From Rhodospirillales bacterium (GTDB taxonomy: Bacteria; Pseudomonadota; Alphaproteobacteria; CACIAM-22H2): a DNA stretch of 38,108 bases. Positions 11,406 to 20,893 of this stretch are shown here, piece by piece; position 1 is the stretch's first letter; the number at the start of each line of letters is the position of its first letter. Location of the stretch: positions 1 through 38,108 of the forward strand of contig CANFCX010000013.1 in assembly GCA_947445225.1 (NCBI GenBank). The letters are read 5' to 3'. A program made the translations under genes and the position numbers. The notes beneath the pieces were generated by a model. That model was given only the letters and a program-made list of their open reading frames with translations, made no database searches and was not told the origin of the DNA.

Positions 11406-12475
11406 GCCAGGTCCGTGAGCCGCGCGGCCTCGTCCTCGGCGGTCAGGGCATCGATGAACTCGTCCAGCGCCTCGCCCTCCAGGACCTTGTCGATCTTGTA
11501 GAGCGTCAGGTTGATGCGGTGATCGGAGACGCGACCTTGCGGAAAATTATAGGTGCGGATGCGTTCTGAACGATCGCCGGTGCCGACTTGGCCGCGGCGT
11601 TTGGCCGAACGTTCGGCCTCGCGCTGCGCGCGCTCCATCTCATAGAGTCGGGCCCGGAGGATCTTCAGCGCCTTGGCCTTGTTCTTGTGCTGCGACTTTT
11701 CGTCCTGCTGCTGGACGACGAGGCCGGTCGGCAGATGGGTGATGCGGACCGCGCTGTCGGTCGTATTGACCGATTGGCCGCCGGGGCCGCTGGACCTGAA
11801 GACATCGATCCGCAAATCCTTGTCGTCGATCTTGATGTCGACCTCCTCGGCCTCGGGCAGGACGGCCACGGTCGCGGTCGAGGTATGGACACGCCCGGAG
11901 GATTCGGTGACCGGCACACGTTGGACGCGATGTACGCCCGATTCGAATTTGAGCCGCGCGAACACACCCCGGCCGCTGATCGAGGCAATGGCCTCCTTGA
12001 AGCCGCCGATGCCGGTCTCCGACAGCTCCATGGTCTCGAATTTCCAATTGCGGATGGCGGCGTAGCGCTGATACATGCGGAAAAGCTGGGCGGCGAACAA
12101 CGCCGCCTCGTCCCCACCCGTGCCGGCCCGCACCTCGAGGATGGCGTTGCGTTCGTCCGCCGCGTCCTTCGGCAGCAGCATGAGCAACACTTGGCGTTCG
12201 ATGCGGGGCAGGGTCTCTTTCAGCGCATAAAACTCGGTCTCGGCGAGGCTGCGCATTTCGGCGTCGGCCCCGCTATCGGTCATGATCGCGGCGAGATCGG
12301 CGAGTTCGGCCTGGGCCTTGCGTAGGGCCAGAACGCGCTCCGCCACCGGCGCGAGTTCCGCATATTCCTTCGACAACCGCGTGACCTCGCGTGAATCGAT
12401 CCCTTCGGCCTGCAGCGACGTGCCGAGTTCGGCGTGACGGGCCAACACTTGATCCAGCTTGGTTTGCAGACTCAT
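11402..12475 (-). CDS. prfA: peptide chain release factor 1
   Basis: GGQ motif [47 protein letters not shown]-terminus. Confidence 0.98.
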   Translation of the reverse strand: MSLQTKLDQVLARHAELGTSLQAEGIDSREVTRLSKEYAELAPVAERVLALRKAQAELADLAAIMTDSGADAEMRSLAETEFYALKETLPRIERQVLLMLLPKDAADERNAILEVRAGTGGDEAALFAAQLFRMYQRYAAIRNWKFETMELSETGIGGFKEAIASISGRGVFARLKFESGVHRVQRVPVTESSGRVHTSTATVAVLPEAEEVDIKIDDKDLRIDVFRSSGPGGQSVNTTDSAVRITHLPTGLVVQQQDEKSQHKNKAKALKILRARLYEMERAQREAERSAKRRGQVGTGDRSERIRTYNFPQGRVSDHRINLTLYKIDKVLEGEALDEFIDALTAEDEAARLTDLA

Positions 12476-13767
12476 CGATCATTCCCTCCGCCGTCGAGGT
12501 TGAACAGCCGGCGGAGCAAACGCGCGGCGGCTTCCATGTCTTCGCGACCGGATGGATTGGCGGCAATCGCGCGCAGAATCAAGGACGGATCGTGCAGCAG
12601 GCGATTGATCAGCCGGCGCGTGGCCTCGGCCGCGTCGGCATCGTTGGCGCTCTCCAGAACTTGAACGCGGGTGTCCTCGAAATGCCGGCGCAAGACCGAC
12701 AGCAGGGGGACGGCCTGGCGCTCGGCGCGGCCGCGCTCGAACGCCGCCACCTCGGCATCCAGAATGGCCCACGCCGCCTTGGCCGCCGTCTCGCGCGTCG
12801 CCCGCGTGGCCATGGCCACGCCTTCGAGGTCATCGAGATCGTAGAGAAAGACGCCGTCGAGGGAATCGGCCGCGGGATCGACGTCGCCGGGAACCCCGAG
12901 GTCGATGACGAAAATCGGCCGCCGGCGGCGCAGCTTCAGCGCCGCATCCAGATGCGCCGCCGAAATCAGGGTCTGGCCGCCGCCCTGGGCGGTGACGGCG
13001 ATGTCGGCCTTGGCGAGCAGGGCGGTGGGGTCGTCGAAGGCGGCGTGGTGGCATTTGAGGCGCCGCGCCGTCTCCTCGGCGCGGGCGAGCGACGGGCCGG
13101 TCACGGTGAGCCGGGACAGCCCGGCCGCCCGCAAATGGTCGACCAGCAATTCGCCCATTTCACCGCTGCCGATCAACAACCCGGCGCACCGATCGAGATC
13201 GCCGTGAATCTCCCGGGCCAGTTCGACCGCGGCGGCGGCGATGGACACGGGGCCCTCGGCGATGGCAGTTTCGCTGCGTATCTTCTTGGCTGCGGCATAG
13301 GCCGATTGCAGCACGGCTTCCAATTCGGCGCCGGTCATGCCGGCGGTAGCGGCGGCGCGATGGCCGGATTTGAGCTGGCCCAGGATTTGCGGCTCGCCGA
13401 CGACCAGGCTGTCGAGCGAGGCGGCGACGGCGAAGATGTGACGCAGGGCCGCGCCTTCCTCGATCCTGTACAATTGGCGCTCCATGTCGGCATCCGGCAC
13501 ACCGGCCTGTTCGGCGAACAGGCCAACGATGGCGGCGGCCGCTTCCGCCGGATCGGGGTGGGCGGCCTGAACTTCGATACGGTCGCAGGTGGACAACACG
13601 ATCGCCTGGGCGAGGCCCGCCCGGCGCAATCGCTCGAGAAACCCACCCATCGCGTCTTCGGTCACGTAGAGGCCTTCGCGCAAGGCGGGGGAACTCGAAC
13701 GATGGTTGGCGCCGACCACGACCAATCGCGCCAGGCCCGGCGGGGGTTTGTCCGTCGCGGCGGCCAT
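12472..13767 (-). CDS. hemA: glutamyl-tRNA reductase (C5 pathway HemA)
   Basis: [15 protein letters not shown], catalytic [31 protein letters not shown] site [33 protein letters not shown]. Confidence 0.93.
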   Translation of the reverse strand: MAAATDKPPPGLARLVVVGANHRSSSPALREGLYVTEDAMGGFLERLRRAGLAQAIVLSTCDRIEVQAAHPDPAEAAAAIVGLFAEQAGVPDADMERQLYRIEEGAALRHIFAVAASLDSLVVGEPQILGQLKSGHRAAATAGMTGAELEAVLQSAYAAAKKIRSETAIAEGPVSIAAAAVELAREIHGDLDRCAGLLIGSGEMGELLVDHLRAAGLSRLTVTGPSLARAEETARRLKCHHAAFDDPTALLAKADIAVTAQGGGQTLISAAHLDAALKLRRRRPIFVIDLGVPGDVDPAADSLDGVFLYDLDDLEGVAMATRATRETAAKAAWAILDAEVAAFERGRAERQAVPLLSVLRRHFEDTRVQVLESANDADAAEATRRLINRLLHDPSLILRAIAANPSGREDMEAAARLLRRLFNLDGGGNDR

Positions 13768-13771
13768 GCCG

Positions 13772-15016
13772 CTACCGGAAACGGGCGAGGCGGTCGTTCA
13801 GGTCCGAGAGCGGAACTTCCGACTGCTCGCCCGTGTCGAGATCGCGCACCGTCGCGGCACCCCGCTTCATTTCATCCTCGCCCAACAAAAGAGCGACACG
13901 CGCATTGGCCTTGTTGGCCGCTTTCATGCGTTTGCCGACATTGCCGCGATAACCGAGTTCGACCGCGAAGCCGGCCTTCCGCAAACGGGCGGCGAGAAGC
14001 GGTGCCTCGGCCTCCGCTTCCGGTCCGATGGGCACGACCGCGACCGGACGCGGCTGCGGCGGCGCCTCGGCCAGCAGCATCGCCAGGCGCTCCACCCCGC
14101 CGGCCCAGCCGATCGCGGGCACGGTCGGGCCGCCCATGGTCGCCACCAACCCGTCATAACGGCCGCCGGCGAGCACCGCACCTTGCGCGCCCAAAGCCTC
14201 GGTCGTGAATTCAAAGGCGGTGTGGCAATAATAATCGAGGCCGCGCACCAGCCGCGGATTGATCGTGAAGGTGATGCCGAGGCGCTCCAGCCCCTTGGTG
14301 ACCTGGCTGAAAAATTCCTTCGATTCGGAATTAAGGAAATCGGTGAAAAGCGGCGCGTCGGCGACCAGCTTGCGGTCGCCCTCATCCTTTGAATCGAGGA
14401 TACGCAAGGGATTGCGTTCCAGCCGGAGCCGGCTATCGGGCGACAACGCGCCGACATGCCCCTGGAAATACCCGACCAACGCCGCGCGATAGGCGGAACG
14501 GCTCTCCGCATCGCCGAGGGTATTGATCTCGAGCCGGGTCTTGGCGAGCACACCCAGCCCATCGAGGATGGCGGCGCCCAACGCGATGGTGTCGATGTCG
14601 GCCGGCGGTTCGGCCACGCCCAGATTTTCGACCCCGATCTGATGGAATTGGCGCAGACGACCTTTTTGCGGCCGTTCATAACGAAACATCGGCCCGTAAT
14701 AGAAAAACTTGAGCGGCAGGCGCTGGGCGAGGCCGCCGGAAATCAGGGCGCGGCAAACACCGGCGGTTCCCTCCGGACGCAGCGTCACATCGTCGCCGCC
14801 GCGATCGGTGAAACTGTACATTTCCTTGGTGACGATATCGGAGGTGTCGCCGAGCGTGCGTTTGAAGACCTCGGAGAACTCGAAGATCGGCGTCGCGATT
14901 TCCTCGAAACAATAGCGCGCGGCGATGTCGCGCGCGGTCTCCGCCACCTTGCGGTGCCGGCGCATATCCTCGCCAAGAAGGTCATGCGTGCCGCGAACCG
15001 GCTGCAGGCCTGCCAT
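13772..15016 (-). CDS. hisS: histidyl-tRNA synthetase
   Basis: LQPVRGTHDLLGEDMRRH, motif 2 region FRYERPQKGRLRQFHQIGVE, LVRGLDYYCHTAFEF, AGGRYDGLV. Confidence 0.97.
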   Translation of the reverse strand: MAGLQPVRGTHDLLGEDMRRHRKVAETARDIAARYCFEEIATPIFEFSEVFKRTLGDTSDIVTKEMYSFTDRGGDDVTLRPEGTAGVCRALISGGLAQRLPLKFFYYGPMFRYERPQKGRLRQFHQIGVENLGVAEPPADIDTIALGAAILDGLGVLAKTRLEINTLGDAESRSAYRAALVGYFQGHVGALSPDSRLRLERNPLRILDSKDEGDRKLVADAPLFTDFLNSESKEFFSQVTKGLERLGITFTINPRLVRGLDYYCHTAFEFTTEALGAQGAVLAGGRYDGLVATMGGPTVPAIGWAGGVERLAMLLAEAPPQPRPVAVVPIGPEAEAEAPLLAARLRKAGFAVELGYRGNVGKRMKAANKANARVALLLGEDEMKRGAATVRDLDTGEQSEVPLSDLNDRLARFR

Positions 15017-15036
15017 TCGATAACGCCGGTCGGTGA

Positions 15037-16170
15037 CTAAAGGACGGGGGAGCGAGCGGTTTCGACGGCCGGCCCGGCAGCCTCGATTTCGCGCGCCCGC
15101 CGCTCAACCATGTTCGCCAGGTGTTCGACCACCGATTCGTCCTTCAGCCGATGGTGCGGTACGCCGGACACATAGACCATATGCGTGTCGTTGCCGCCGC
15201 CGGTCAAGCCGATATCGGTCTCGCGCGCCTCGCCCGGGCCGTTGACCACGCAGCCGATGACCGACAGTGTCATCGGGGTGGTGATATGGGCCAGGCGCGC
15301 CTCCAGCGCGTCCACCGTTCGGATGACGTCGAATTGTTGGCGGGCGCAGGACGGGCAGGCGATCACGGTCACGCCGCGGCGGCGCAGGCCGAGCCCTTTG
15401 AGGATTTCGTAGCCCGCCTTGACTTCCTCCACCGGATCGGCGGCGAGCGAGACCCGAATGGTGTCGCCAATGCCGGCCCACAACAGCGAGCCGATACCGA
15501 TCGCCGATTTCACCGTGCCGCTGCGCAGCGCCCCGGCCTCGGTGATCCCAAGATGAAGCGGATAGTCGCAGACCTCGGCCAACCCCTGATACGCGGCGAC
15601 GGCCAGGAAGATATCGGAGGCCTTGACGCTGATCTTGAACTCGAAGAAATCCTCGTCCTCGAGCATTCGGGCATGGGTGAGGGCGCTTTCGACCATCGCC
15701 TCGGGACAGGGTTCCCCGTATTTTTCGAGAAGGTCGCGTTCGAGGCTGCCGGCATTAACGCCAATGCGCATGGAGCAGCCAAAATACTTCGCGGCCTTGA
15801 CCACATCGCGCACGCGCGCGCGGCTGCCGATGTTGCCGGGATTGATGCGAAGACAGGCGGCGCCGGCCTGTGCGGCTTCGATAGCGCGCCGATAGTGGAA
15901 ATGAATGTCGGCGACGATCGGGACCTTGGCCGCCTTGACGATCGCCGACAGGGCCCGGGTGGAGTCCTCGTCCGGGCAGGAGACGCGCACGATGTCGGCG
16001 CCGGCATCCTCCAGCGCGGCGATTTGGGCGATCGTCGCCGCGGCATCCGATGTCAGGGTATTGGTCATCGATTGCACGGTAATCGGCGCATCGCCGCCGA
16101 CGGCGACGTTGCCGACCCGGATCTGCCGGGATTTTCGCCGTATGATTTGCCGATACGGCCGAATCGTCAT
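15037..16170 (-). CDS. ispG: (E)-4-hydroxy-3-methylbut-2-enyl-diphosphate synthase
   Basis: [61 protein letters not shown]. Confidence 0.97.
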   Translation of the reverse strand: MTIRPYRQIIRRKSRQIRVGNVAVGGDAPITVQSMTNTLTSDAAATIAQIAALEDAGADIVRVSCPDEDSTRALSAIVKAAKVPIVADIHFHYRRAIEAAQAGAACLRINPGNIGSRARVRDVVKAAKYFGCSMRIGVNAGSLERDLLEKYGEPCPEAMVESALTHARMLEDEDFFEFKISVKASDIFLAVAAYQGLAEVCDYPLHLGITEAGALRSGTVKSAIGIGSLLWAGIGDTIRVSLAADPVEEVKAGYEILKGLGLRRRGVTVIACPSCARQQFDVIRTVDALEARLAHITTPMTLSVIGCVVNGPGEARETDIGLTGGGNDTHMVYVSGVPHHRLKDESVVEHLANMVERRAREIEAAGPAVETARSPVL

Positions 16171-16242
16171 GTCTTGCTCCGGGTGGCCGGGCGCGGCGCC
16201 CGAAGACGACCGTGCCGGCGGCTGGTCAGGTGCGCGCGAGTC

Positions 16243-17400
16243 TCAACGGCCGGAGTCGCCGCCGGCCTTCGCGCGATTGGCCTCCGGCACCGCGGTGCCG
16301 CTCAACAGCCGGTAGGGGTCCAGCGCGACGTCGCGACGAACGAAACCCGGACGCCCGATGGCCGGGGCTTGGCGCCCATCGACGAGTATGTCCAGCCCGC
16401 CGGCATTCCCGGTGTAGAGGAAAAGGCCGGGGCGGGGCGGGACCATGTAACTGTCCCCCTGTTTCATTGTCCGCATGAAAACGATGGTGCCGCCGGCATC
16501 GTTGACTTGAATCCAGCTTTCGGCGGTCGCGCGGATCAGCACGCGGCTATCGATATTAACCTCGCCGTAAAGTCGCGGCGTGTTGCCGCCGACACTTTCG
16601 GGGGCGGCGGGAATGGCGTTGGAATCGGCAAATGAAGGGGCAGCCGGTGGTGGAGGCGCCGATGGCGCCGCCAGTGTGAGCGCGGGCGCGGGCGCGGGTG
16701 CCGGCACCGGGGCCAACCGCGGGGGCGGCGGCGGAGCCGGCGGTAAGGTGGCCTGCGGTGGAATCGGGGATGCGATGGCTGAGGGTGCCGGCGGGGGCAA
16801 CTCGACCGGAACCGGCGGCGAGGGCCGGGCCGCGGTGGTCGCAGCGTTTGAGGTTGTCTCCGGGAGTATGGTGGTGACCGCCGGCGCATCTTTCACCGCC
16901 GCCGACAGCCGCACCGGAACCGCCGGGGCCCGGGTCGTGGCGGCCTCTTCGAGCGAGGACAGATAGAACCAGCCGCCATAGGCGGCGACGGCGACGATCA
17001 GCGACACCAGCAGGATGGCACCGCTGGGTAGCCGCCCTTCCGGCAGCGGCGCGGGGAAGATGAGCTCGGTGCCTTGGTTGGCGCCCGCGGCCTCTTCCTT
17101 GAAACGGCGCAAAATGTCGGCCTGGTCGAGCCCCAGGTAGCGGGCATAGGCACGAATGAATCCCACCGCATAGACGGCGCCGGGAAGCTCGTTAAATCGT
17201 CCTTCTTCGATCGCCTCGAGATAGGGCAGGCGGATCCGCAATGCCTTGGCGACGTCGCGTAATTCAAAACGACTCCGAAGCCGCTCGGCGCGCAGCAGCG
17301 AGCCGACGCCGGAACCGTCATCGTTGCCGCGCGGCGATTCAACCGGGGGCTCGGTCTCACCGCCGACAATAAGCAAACGCTTACGTTTGCGTTGCACCAT
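16243..17400 (-). CDS. RodZ-like protein: N-terminal HTH, transmembrane segment, Pro-rich linker, C-terminal DUF4115-like domain
   Basis: LLRAERLRSRFELRDVAKALRIRLPYLEAIEEGRFNELPGAVYAVGFIRAYARYLGLD, TM GAILLVSLIVAVAAYGGWFYL, C-terminal WIQVNDAGGTIVFMRTMKQGDSYMVP. Start uncertain (17400 or 17412). Confidence 0.85.
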   Translation of the reverse strand: MVQRKRKRLLIVGGETEPPVESPRGNDDGSGVGSLLRAERLRSRFELRDVAKALRIRLPYLEAIEEGRFNELPGAVYAVGFIRAYARYLGLDQADILRRFKEEAAGANQGTELIFPAPLPEGRLPSGAILLVSLIVAVAAYGGWFYLSSLEEAATTRAPAVPVRLSAAVKDAPAVTTILPETTSNAATTAARPSPPVPVELPPPAPSAIASPIPPQATLPPAPPPPPRLAPVPAPAPAPALTLAAPSAPPPPAAPSFADSNAIPAAPESVGGNTPRLYGEVNIDSRVLIRATAESWIQVNDAGGTIVFMRTMKQGDSYMVPPRPGLFLYTGNAGGLDILVDGRQAPAIGRPGFVRRDVALDPYRLLSGTAVPEANRAKAGGDSGR

Positions 17401-17463
17401 GTTCAATTTCATCCTCCACAGCGAACCGGAAACAAGATCGCCGCCCGCCCCGGTGGACGACCC

Positions 17464-17552
17464 AACCCCGACCCGATTCGCCGGGGTTTTCCAGCACTTC
17501 CAACCCTTTTTTACCAAGAAACCGCGCCCAGTAGCAACGAAGTTGGTAAAAA
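17464..17552 (-). other. Two inverted repeats in the ptsP/rodZ intergenic leader
   Basis: AACCCCG/CGGGGTT (17464-17470 / 17482-17488) and TTTTTACCAA/TTGGTAAAAA (17508-17517 / 17543-17552), both perfect matches. Confidence 0.5.
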
Positions 17553-17568
17553 TCAGGTTAACGCCACT

Positions 17569-19842
17569 TCAAATCGCCACGCCGTGATCGCGGGCATAAG
17601 CCAACAATCGATCGCGGATGGTATGCGCGGAACTCGCATATAAGGAATCGAGGAAGACTTCCAGGGGCCGCAACTCCAGGCTGCGGACCATGGCTTTCAC
17701 CGGCCCGATGGCCGGCCCCGGCATCGACAGGCTGCGCATGCCGACCCCGATGAGAGCCATGGTTTCGAGGGGACGCGACCCCATGTCGCCGCAAATCGCG
17801 AGCGGCACCCGCGCCGCCGAGCAGCGCAGGGCAAGGTCATGCAAAAAGGACAGAATGACCGGAGACAAGACATCGTAGCGATTCGCCAGGCGAGGGTTGC
17901 CGCGGTCGGAGGCGAAGAGGAACTGGATCAGATCGTTGCTGCCCACGGACAGGAAATCGGCGCGGCGGAGCAGCGCCGGAAGCTGCAGCGCCAACGCCGG
18001 CACTTCCAACATGGCGCCAACCCGCAGCGGCGAGGGCAGGGGGCCACCGCGCGCCGCCGCGCGCTCGATTTCAATATCCAGGATGGCGCGGGCGGCATCG
18101 AATTCGGCAACCTCGGCGACCATCGGAAACATGATGTCGAGGCGTGCGCCGGAAGCGGCCTGGATCAGGGCGCGCAATTGCTGCCGCAGGAGATGGGGGC
18201 GGTCCAGCGCGATGCGAATGGCGCGCCAGCCCATGGCGGGGTTTTCGTCGCCGGTGCTGCTCATATAAGGCAGAACCTTGTCGCCGCCGATGTCGAGGGT
18301 TCGAAAGACCACGGGTTTTCCATCGGCGGCGGCGTAAATCTTACGGTACAGGTCGGCCTGGGCGGCGACGCCGGGGAAGTCGGCCCGCACCATGAACGGA
18401 ATTTCCGTCCGATAGAGCCCAACACCGTCGGCCCCCGCCGATTTCAAATGGGGAAGGTCGACGAGCAGCCCGGCATTGAGGTTCAGCGATATGCCGATGC
18501 CATCGCGGGTTACCGCGGGCAGGTTGCTCATGGCGAGATACGACGCCTGCCGCGCTTCGCGGCCGCGCATGCTGGCCGCGAAGACGTCGCGTACGTCCTC
18601 GCTCGGCCGCACGAATACCTGCCCGTTGTCGCCGTCGGCGATCACGGCGTCGAGGGGTTCGACCCGGGCCAACGCATCCTTGACCTGTCCGATCACGGGA
18701 ATGTCGAGCGCGCGGGCGACGATGGTCACATGGGCGGTGGGCGAGCCTTCCTCCAGAATCAGCCCGCGCAGCCATTTGCGGTCGTAGTCGAGCAGCTCGG
18801 CGGGCCCCATGGTGCGCGCAAAGACGATGATGGGCACCGGCGGGTCCGGCAAGACCGGCCTGGTGTGGCCACCCGATAGATGAACGATTAGCCGGTTCCC
18901 CAAATCGTCGAGATCGGAAAGCCGCTCGCGCAGATAGGGGTCGGTCGCCTGCGCCATGCGGGCGCGCGTATCGTCTTGCACTTTCTGCACCGCTGCCTCG
19001 GCGGTTAGGCCGGTGTGCACGGCCTCGCCGATACGCGCGACCCAGCCGCGGTCGTCGGCGAACATGCGATAGGATTCGAGAATTTCACGATGTTCGCCGC
19101 CATCGCGGACATCGGCGGCGTCCAGCATGTCGTCGAGCGCCGAACGCATGCCGGCGACGGCGTCCTGCAAGCGGCCGAGTTCGGCATTCACATCTTCGGC
19201 CACCATCTGAGTGATGGTGACGCGCGGCCGATGGAGGACGGCCACGCCCATGGCCAGACCGTCGTTAAGCACGCGGCCTTCGAGCCGCGTCGGCAACGTC
19301 GCGATACCTTCGGCGGGCGCTAATTCCTCGGCACTGATCAAGCCGCCGCCGGCGATCAGCTCGGCCAACACCATGGCCACCGTCTGCAGCGTCTCGATTT
19401 CGCCTTCGTCGTAGTCGCGAAAGCTGCGGTTCTGCACGACCAGCACGCCGATGACCCGGCCGCCGCGCAGCACCGGTACACCCATGAACGAATGATAGAT
19501 TTCCTCGCCGGTCTCCGGCCGATAGGCGAAATCGGGATGGGATTGCGCGTCGGCCAGGGCGAGGGGCCGGGACTGGGCGGCGATGTTTCCGACCAGACCC
19601 TCGCCGACATTCAGCCTTGTCCGGTGGATGGCCTCGCGCCTTAGTCCCTCGGTGGCGAAAAGCTCGAGGACGTCGCCGGAGCGGCGCACATAAACCGAAC
19701 ACACCTCGGCCACCATTTCCGAGGCGACGATGCGCACGACCTTATCGAGCCTCTGCTGACCGGTTCCGGGCGCGGCCATGGCGTCGCGCACGTGCCGCAG
19801 GAGGCGCCGAGAGCCCGCCCACACATCGTCGGCTTGGGCCAT
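17569..19842 (-). CDS. ptsP: phosphoenolpyruvate-protein phosphotransferase with GAF domain (PTS-Ntr EI)
   Basis: N-terminal GAF domain, PEP-utilizer phospho-His region EEGSPTAHVTIVARALDIPVIG, C-terminal LDIGGDKVLPYM...FLSVGSNDLIQFLFASDRGN. Confidence 0.96.
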   Translation of the reverse strand: MAQADDVWAGSRRLLRHVRDAMAAPGTGQQRLDKVVRIVASEMVAEVCSVYVRRSGDVLELFATEGLRREAIHRTRLNVGEGLVGNIAAQSRPLALADAQSHPDFAYRPETGEEIYHSFMGVPVLRGGRVIGVLVVQNRSFRDYDEGEIETLQTVAMVLAELIAGGGLISAEELAPAEGIATLPTRLEGRVLNDGLAMGVAVLHRPRVTITQMVAEDVNAELGRLQDAVAGMRSALDDMLDAADVRDGGEHREILESYRMFADDRGWVARIGEAVHTGLTAEAAVQKVQDDTRARMAQATDPYLRERLSDLDDLGNRLIVHLSGGHTRPVLPDPPVPIIVFARTMGPAELLDYDRKWLRGLILEEGSPTAHVTIVARALDIPVIGQVKDALARVEPLDAVIADGDNGQVFVRPSEDVRDVFAASMRGREARQASYLAMSNLPAVTRDGIGISLNLNAGLLVDLPHLKSAGADGVGLYRTEIPFMVRADFPGVAAQADLYRKIYAAADGKPVVFRTLDIGGDKVLPYMSSTGDENPAMGWRAIRIALDRPHLLRQQLRALIQAASGARLDIMFPMVAEVAEFDAARAILDIEIERAAARGGPLPSPLRVGAMLEVPALALQLPALLRRADFLSVGSNDLIQFLFASDRGNPRLANRYDVLSPVILSFLHDLALRCSAARVPLAICGDMGSRPLETMALIGVGMRSLSMPGPAIGPVKAMVRSLELRPLEVFLDSLYASSAHTIRDRLLAYARDHGVAI

Positions 19843-19846
19843 TGCA

Positions 19847-20893
19847 TCACTCGCCCGCGACCGCGCGCGCGGTCAGCGCCGCGACCGCCTGGTCCACGAG
19901 TTCGGCGATGATCTCGGCCGTCGATTGTTCACGCGTGACCATGCCGACGCTTTGGCCGGCCATCAGCGAACCGTATTCGACGTCGCCGTCGATCACCGCG
20001 CGGCGCAAGGCGCCGGCCCAGAAATGCTCGATTTCAAGCTGCGCGTCTTTTTGCGTCAATGCGCCGGCCTCGAAGCGGTCGATGACTTGGCGCTGCGTTT
20101 CCAGGAAGGTTTCGGTTGCCTTGTTGGCCAGGGCACGCACGGGAATCACCGGAAATCGCGGATCGAGCTGGAGCGAAGGCATGGCATCGCGCGCCGCGGC
20201 CCGGATAAAGGCCTGTTTGAAACGAGGATGAGCAATCGACTCGGTAGCGCACACAAAATGCGTGCCAAGTTGGCAGCCCGCGGCCCCCATATCGAGATAG
20301 GAAACGATCGCCTCGCCGCGCCCGATGCCGCCGGCGACGAAGATCGGAACCTCGCGCACATGGGGCAGGATTTCTTGGGCCAACACGCTGGTCGAGACCG
20401 CGCCGATATGTCCGCCCGCTTCCATGCCTTCGATCACCAGGGCGTCGATGCCCGAACGCACGAGTTTGCGGGCGATCGCGAACGCCGGCGCGAAGCCGAT
20501 CACCTTTGTTCCCGATTCCTTGAGGCGGGTGAGCACGGTGTTGGGCGGCAAGCCGCCGGCCAGTACCACATGCCCAACCTTCGCCTGGATGCAGGTTTCG
20601 GCGAGTTCGAGAAGCTGCGGGTGCATGACGATCAGGTTCACGCCGAACGGCCGATCGGTCAGCGCCTTGGTCGCCGCGATTTCCTCGGCGAGTTTGTCGG
20701 GCAACATCGAGCCGCAGGCGATGACGCCGAAGGCCCCCGCGTTCGACATGGCGGCGACCAGGTGCCGTTCCGACACCCAGGTCATCGCCCCGCCCATGAT
20801 CGCTACATCGCTACCGAGAAACTCCCGCCCTCGCCGCCACAGGCTGTCGAGCCGGGCGCGCGCCGCGTCCCGATCCGAGGGGTCACGCGGCAT
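19847..20893 (-). CDS. nitronate monooxygenase family protein (2-nitropropane dioxygenase-like)
   Basis: SDVAIMGGAMTWVSERHLVAAMSNAGAFGVIACGSM...IEGMEAGGHIGAVSTSVL...FVAGGIGRGEAIVSYLDMGAAGCQLGTHFVCATES. Likely ATG at 20893 overlapping the lysC stop; the track start at 21100 runs out of frame through lysC. Confidence 0.92.
   Translation of the reverse strand: MPRDPSDRDAARARLDSLWRRGREFLGSDVAIMGGAMTWVSERHLVAAMSNAGAFGVIACGSMLPDKLAEEIAATKALTDRPFGVNLIVMHPQLLELAETCIQAKVGHVVLAGGLPPNTVLTRLKESGTKVIGFAPAFAIARKLVRSGIDALVIEGMEAGGHIGAVSTSVLAQEILPHVREVPIFVAGGIGRGEAIVSYLDMGAAGCQLGTHFVCATESIAHPRFKQAFIRAAARDAMPSLQLDPRFPVIPVRALANKATETFLETQRQVIDRFEAGALTQKDAQLEIEHFWAGALRRAVIDGDVEYGSLMAGQSVGMVTREQSTAEIIAELVDQAVAALTARAVAGE

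Noticed and set aside
12391-14208. 605-aa plus-strand ORF
   Set aside because: Antisense to hemA and hisS; shadow ORF composition.
15121-16635. 504-aa plus-strand ORF
   Set aside because: Antisense to ispG and rodZ; shadow ORF.
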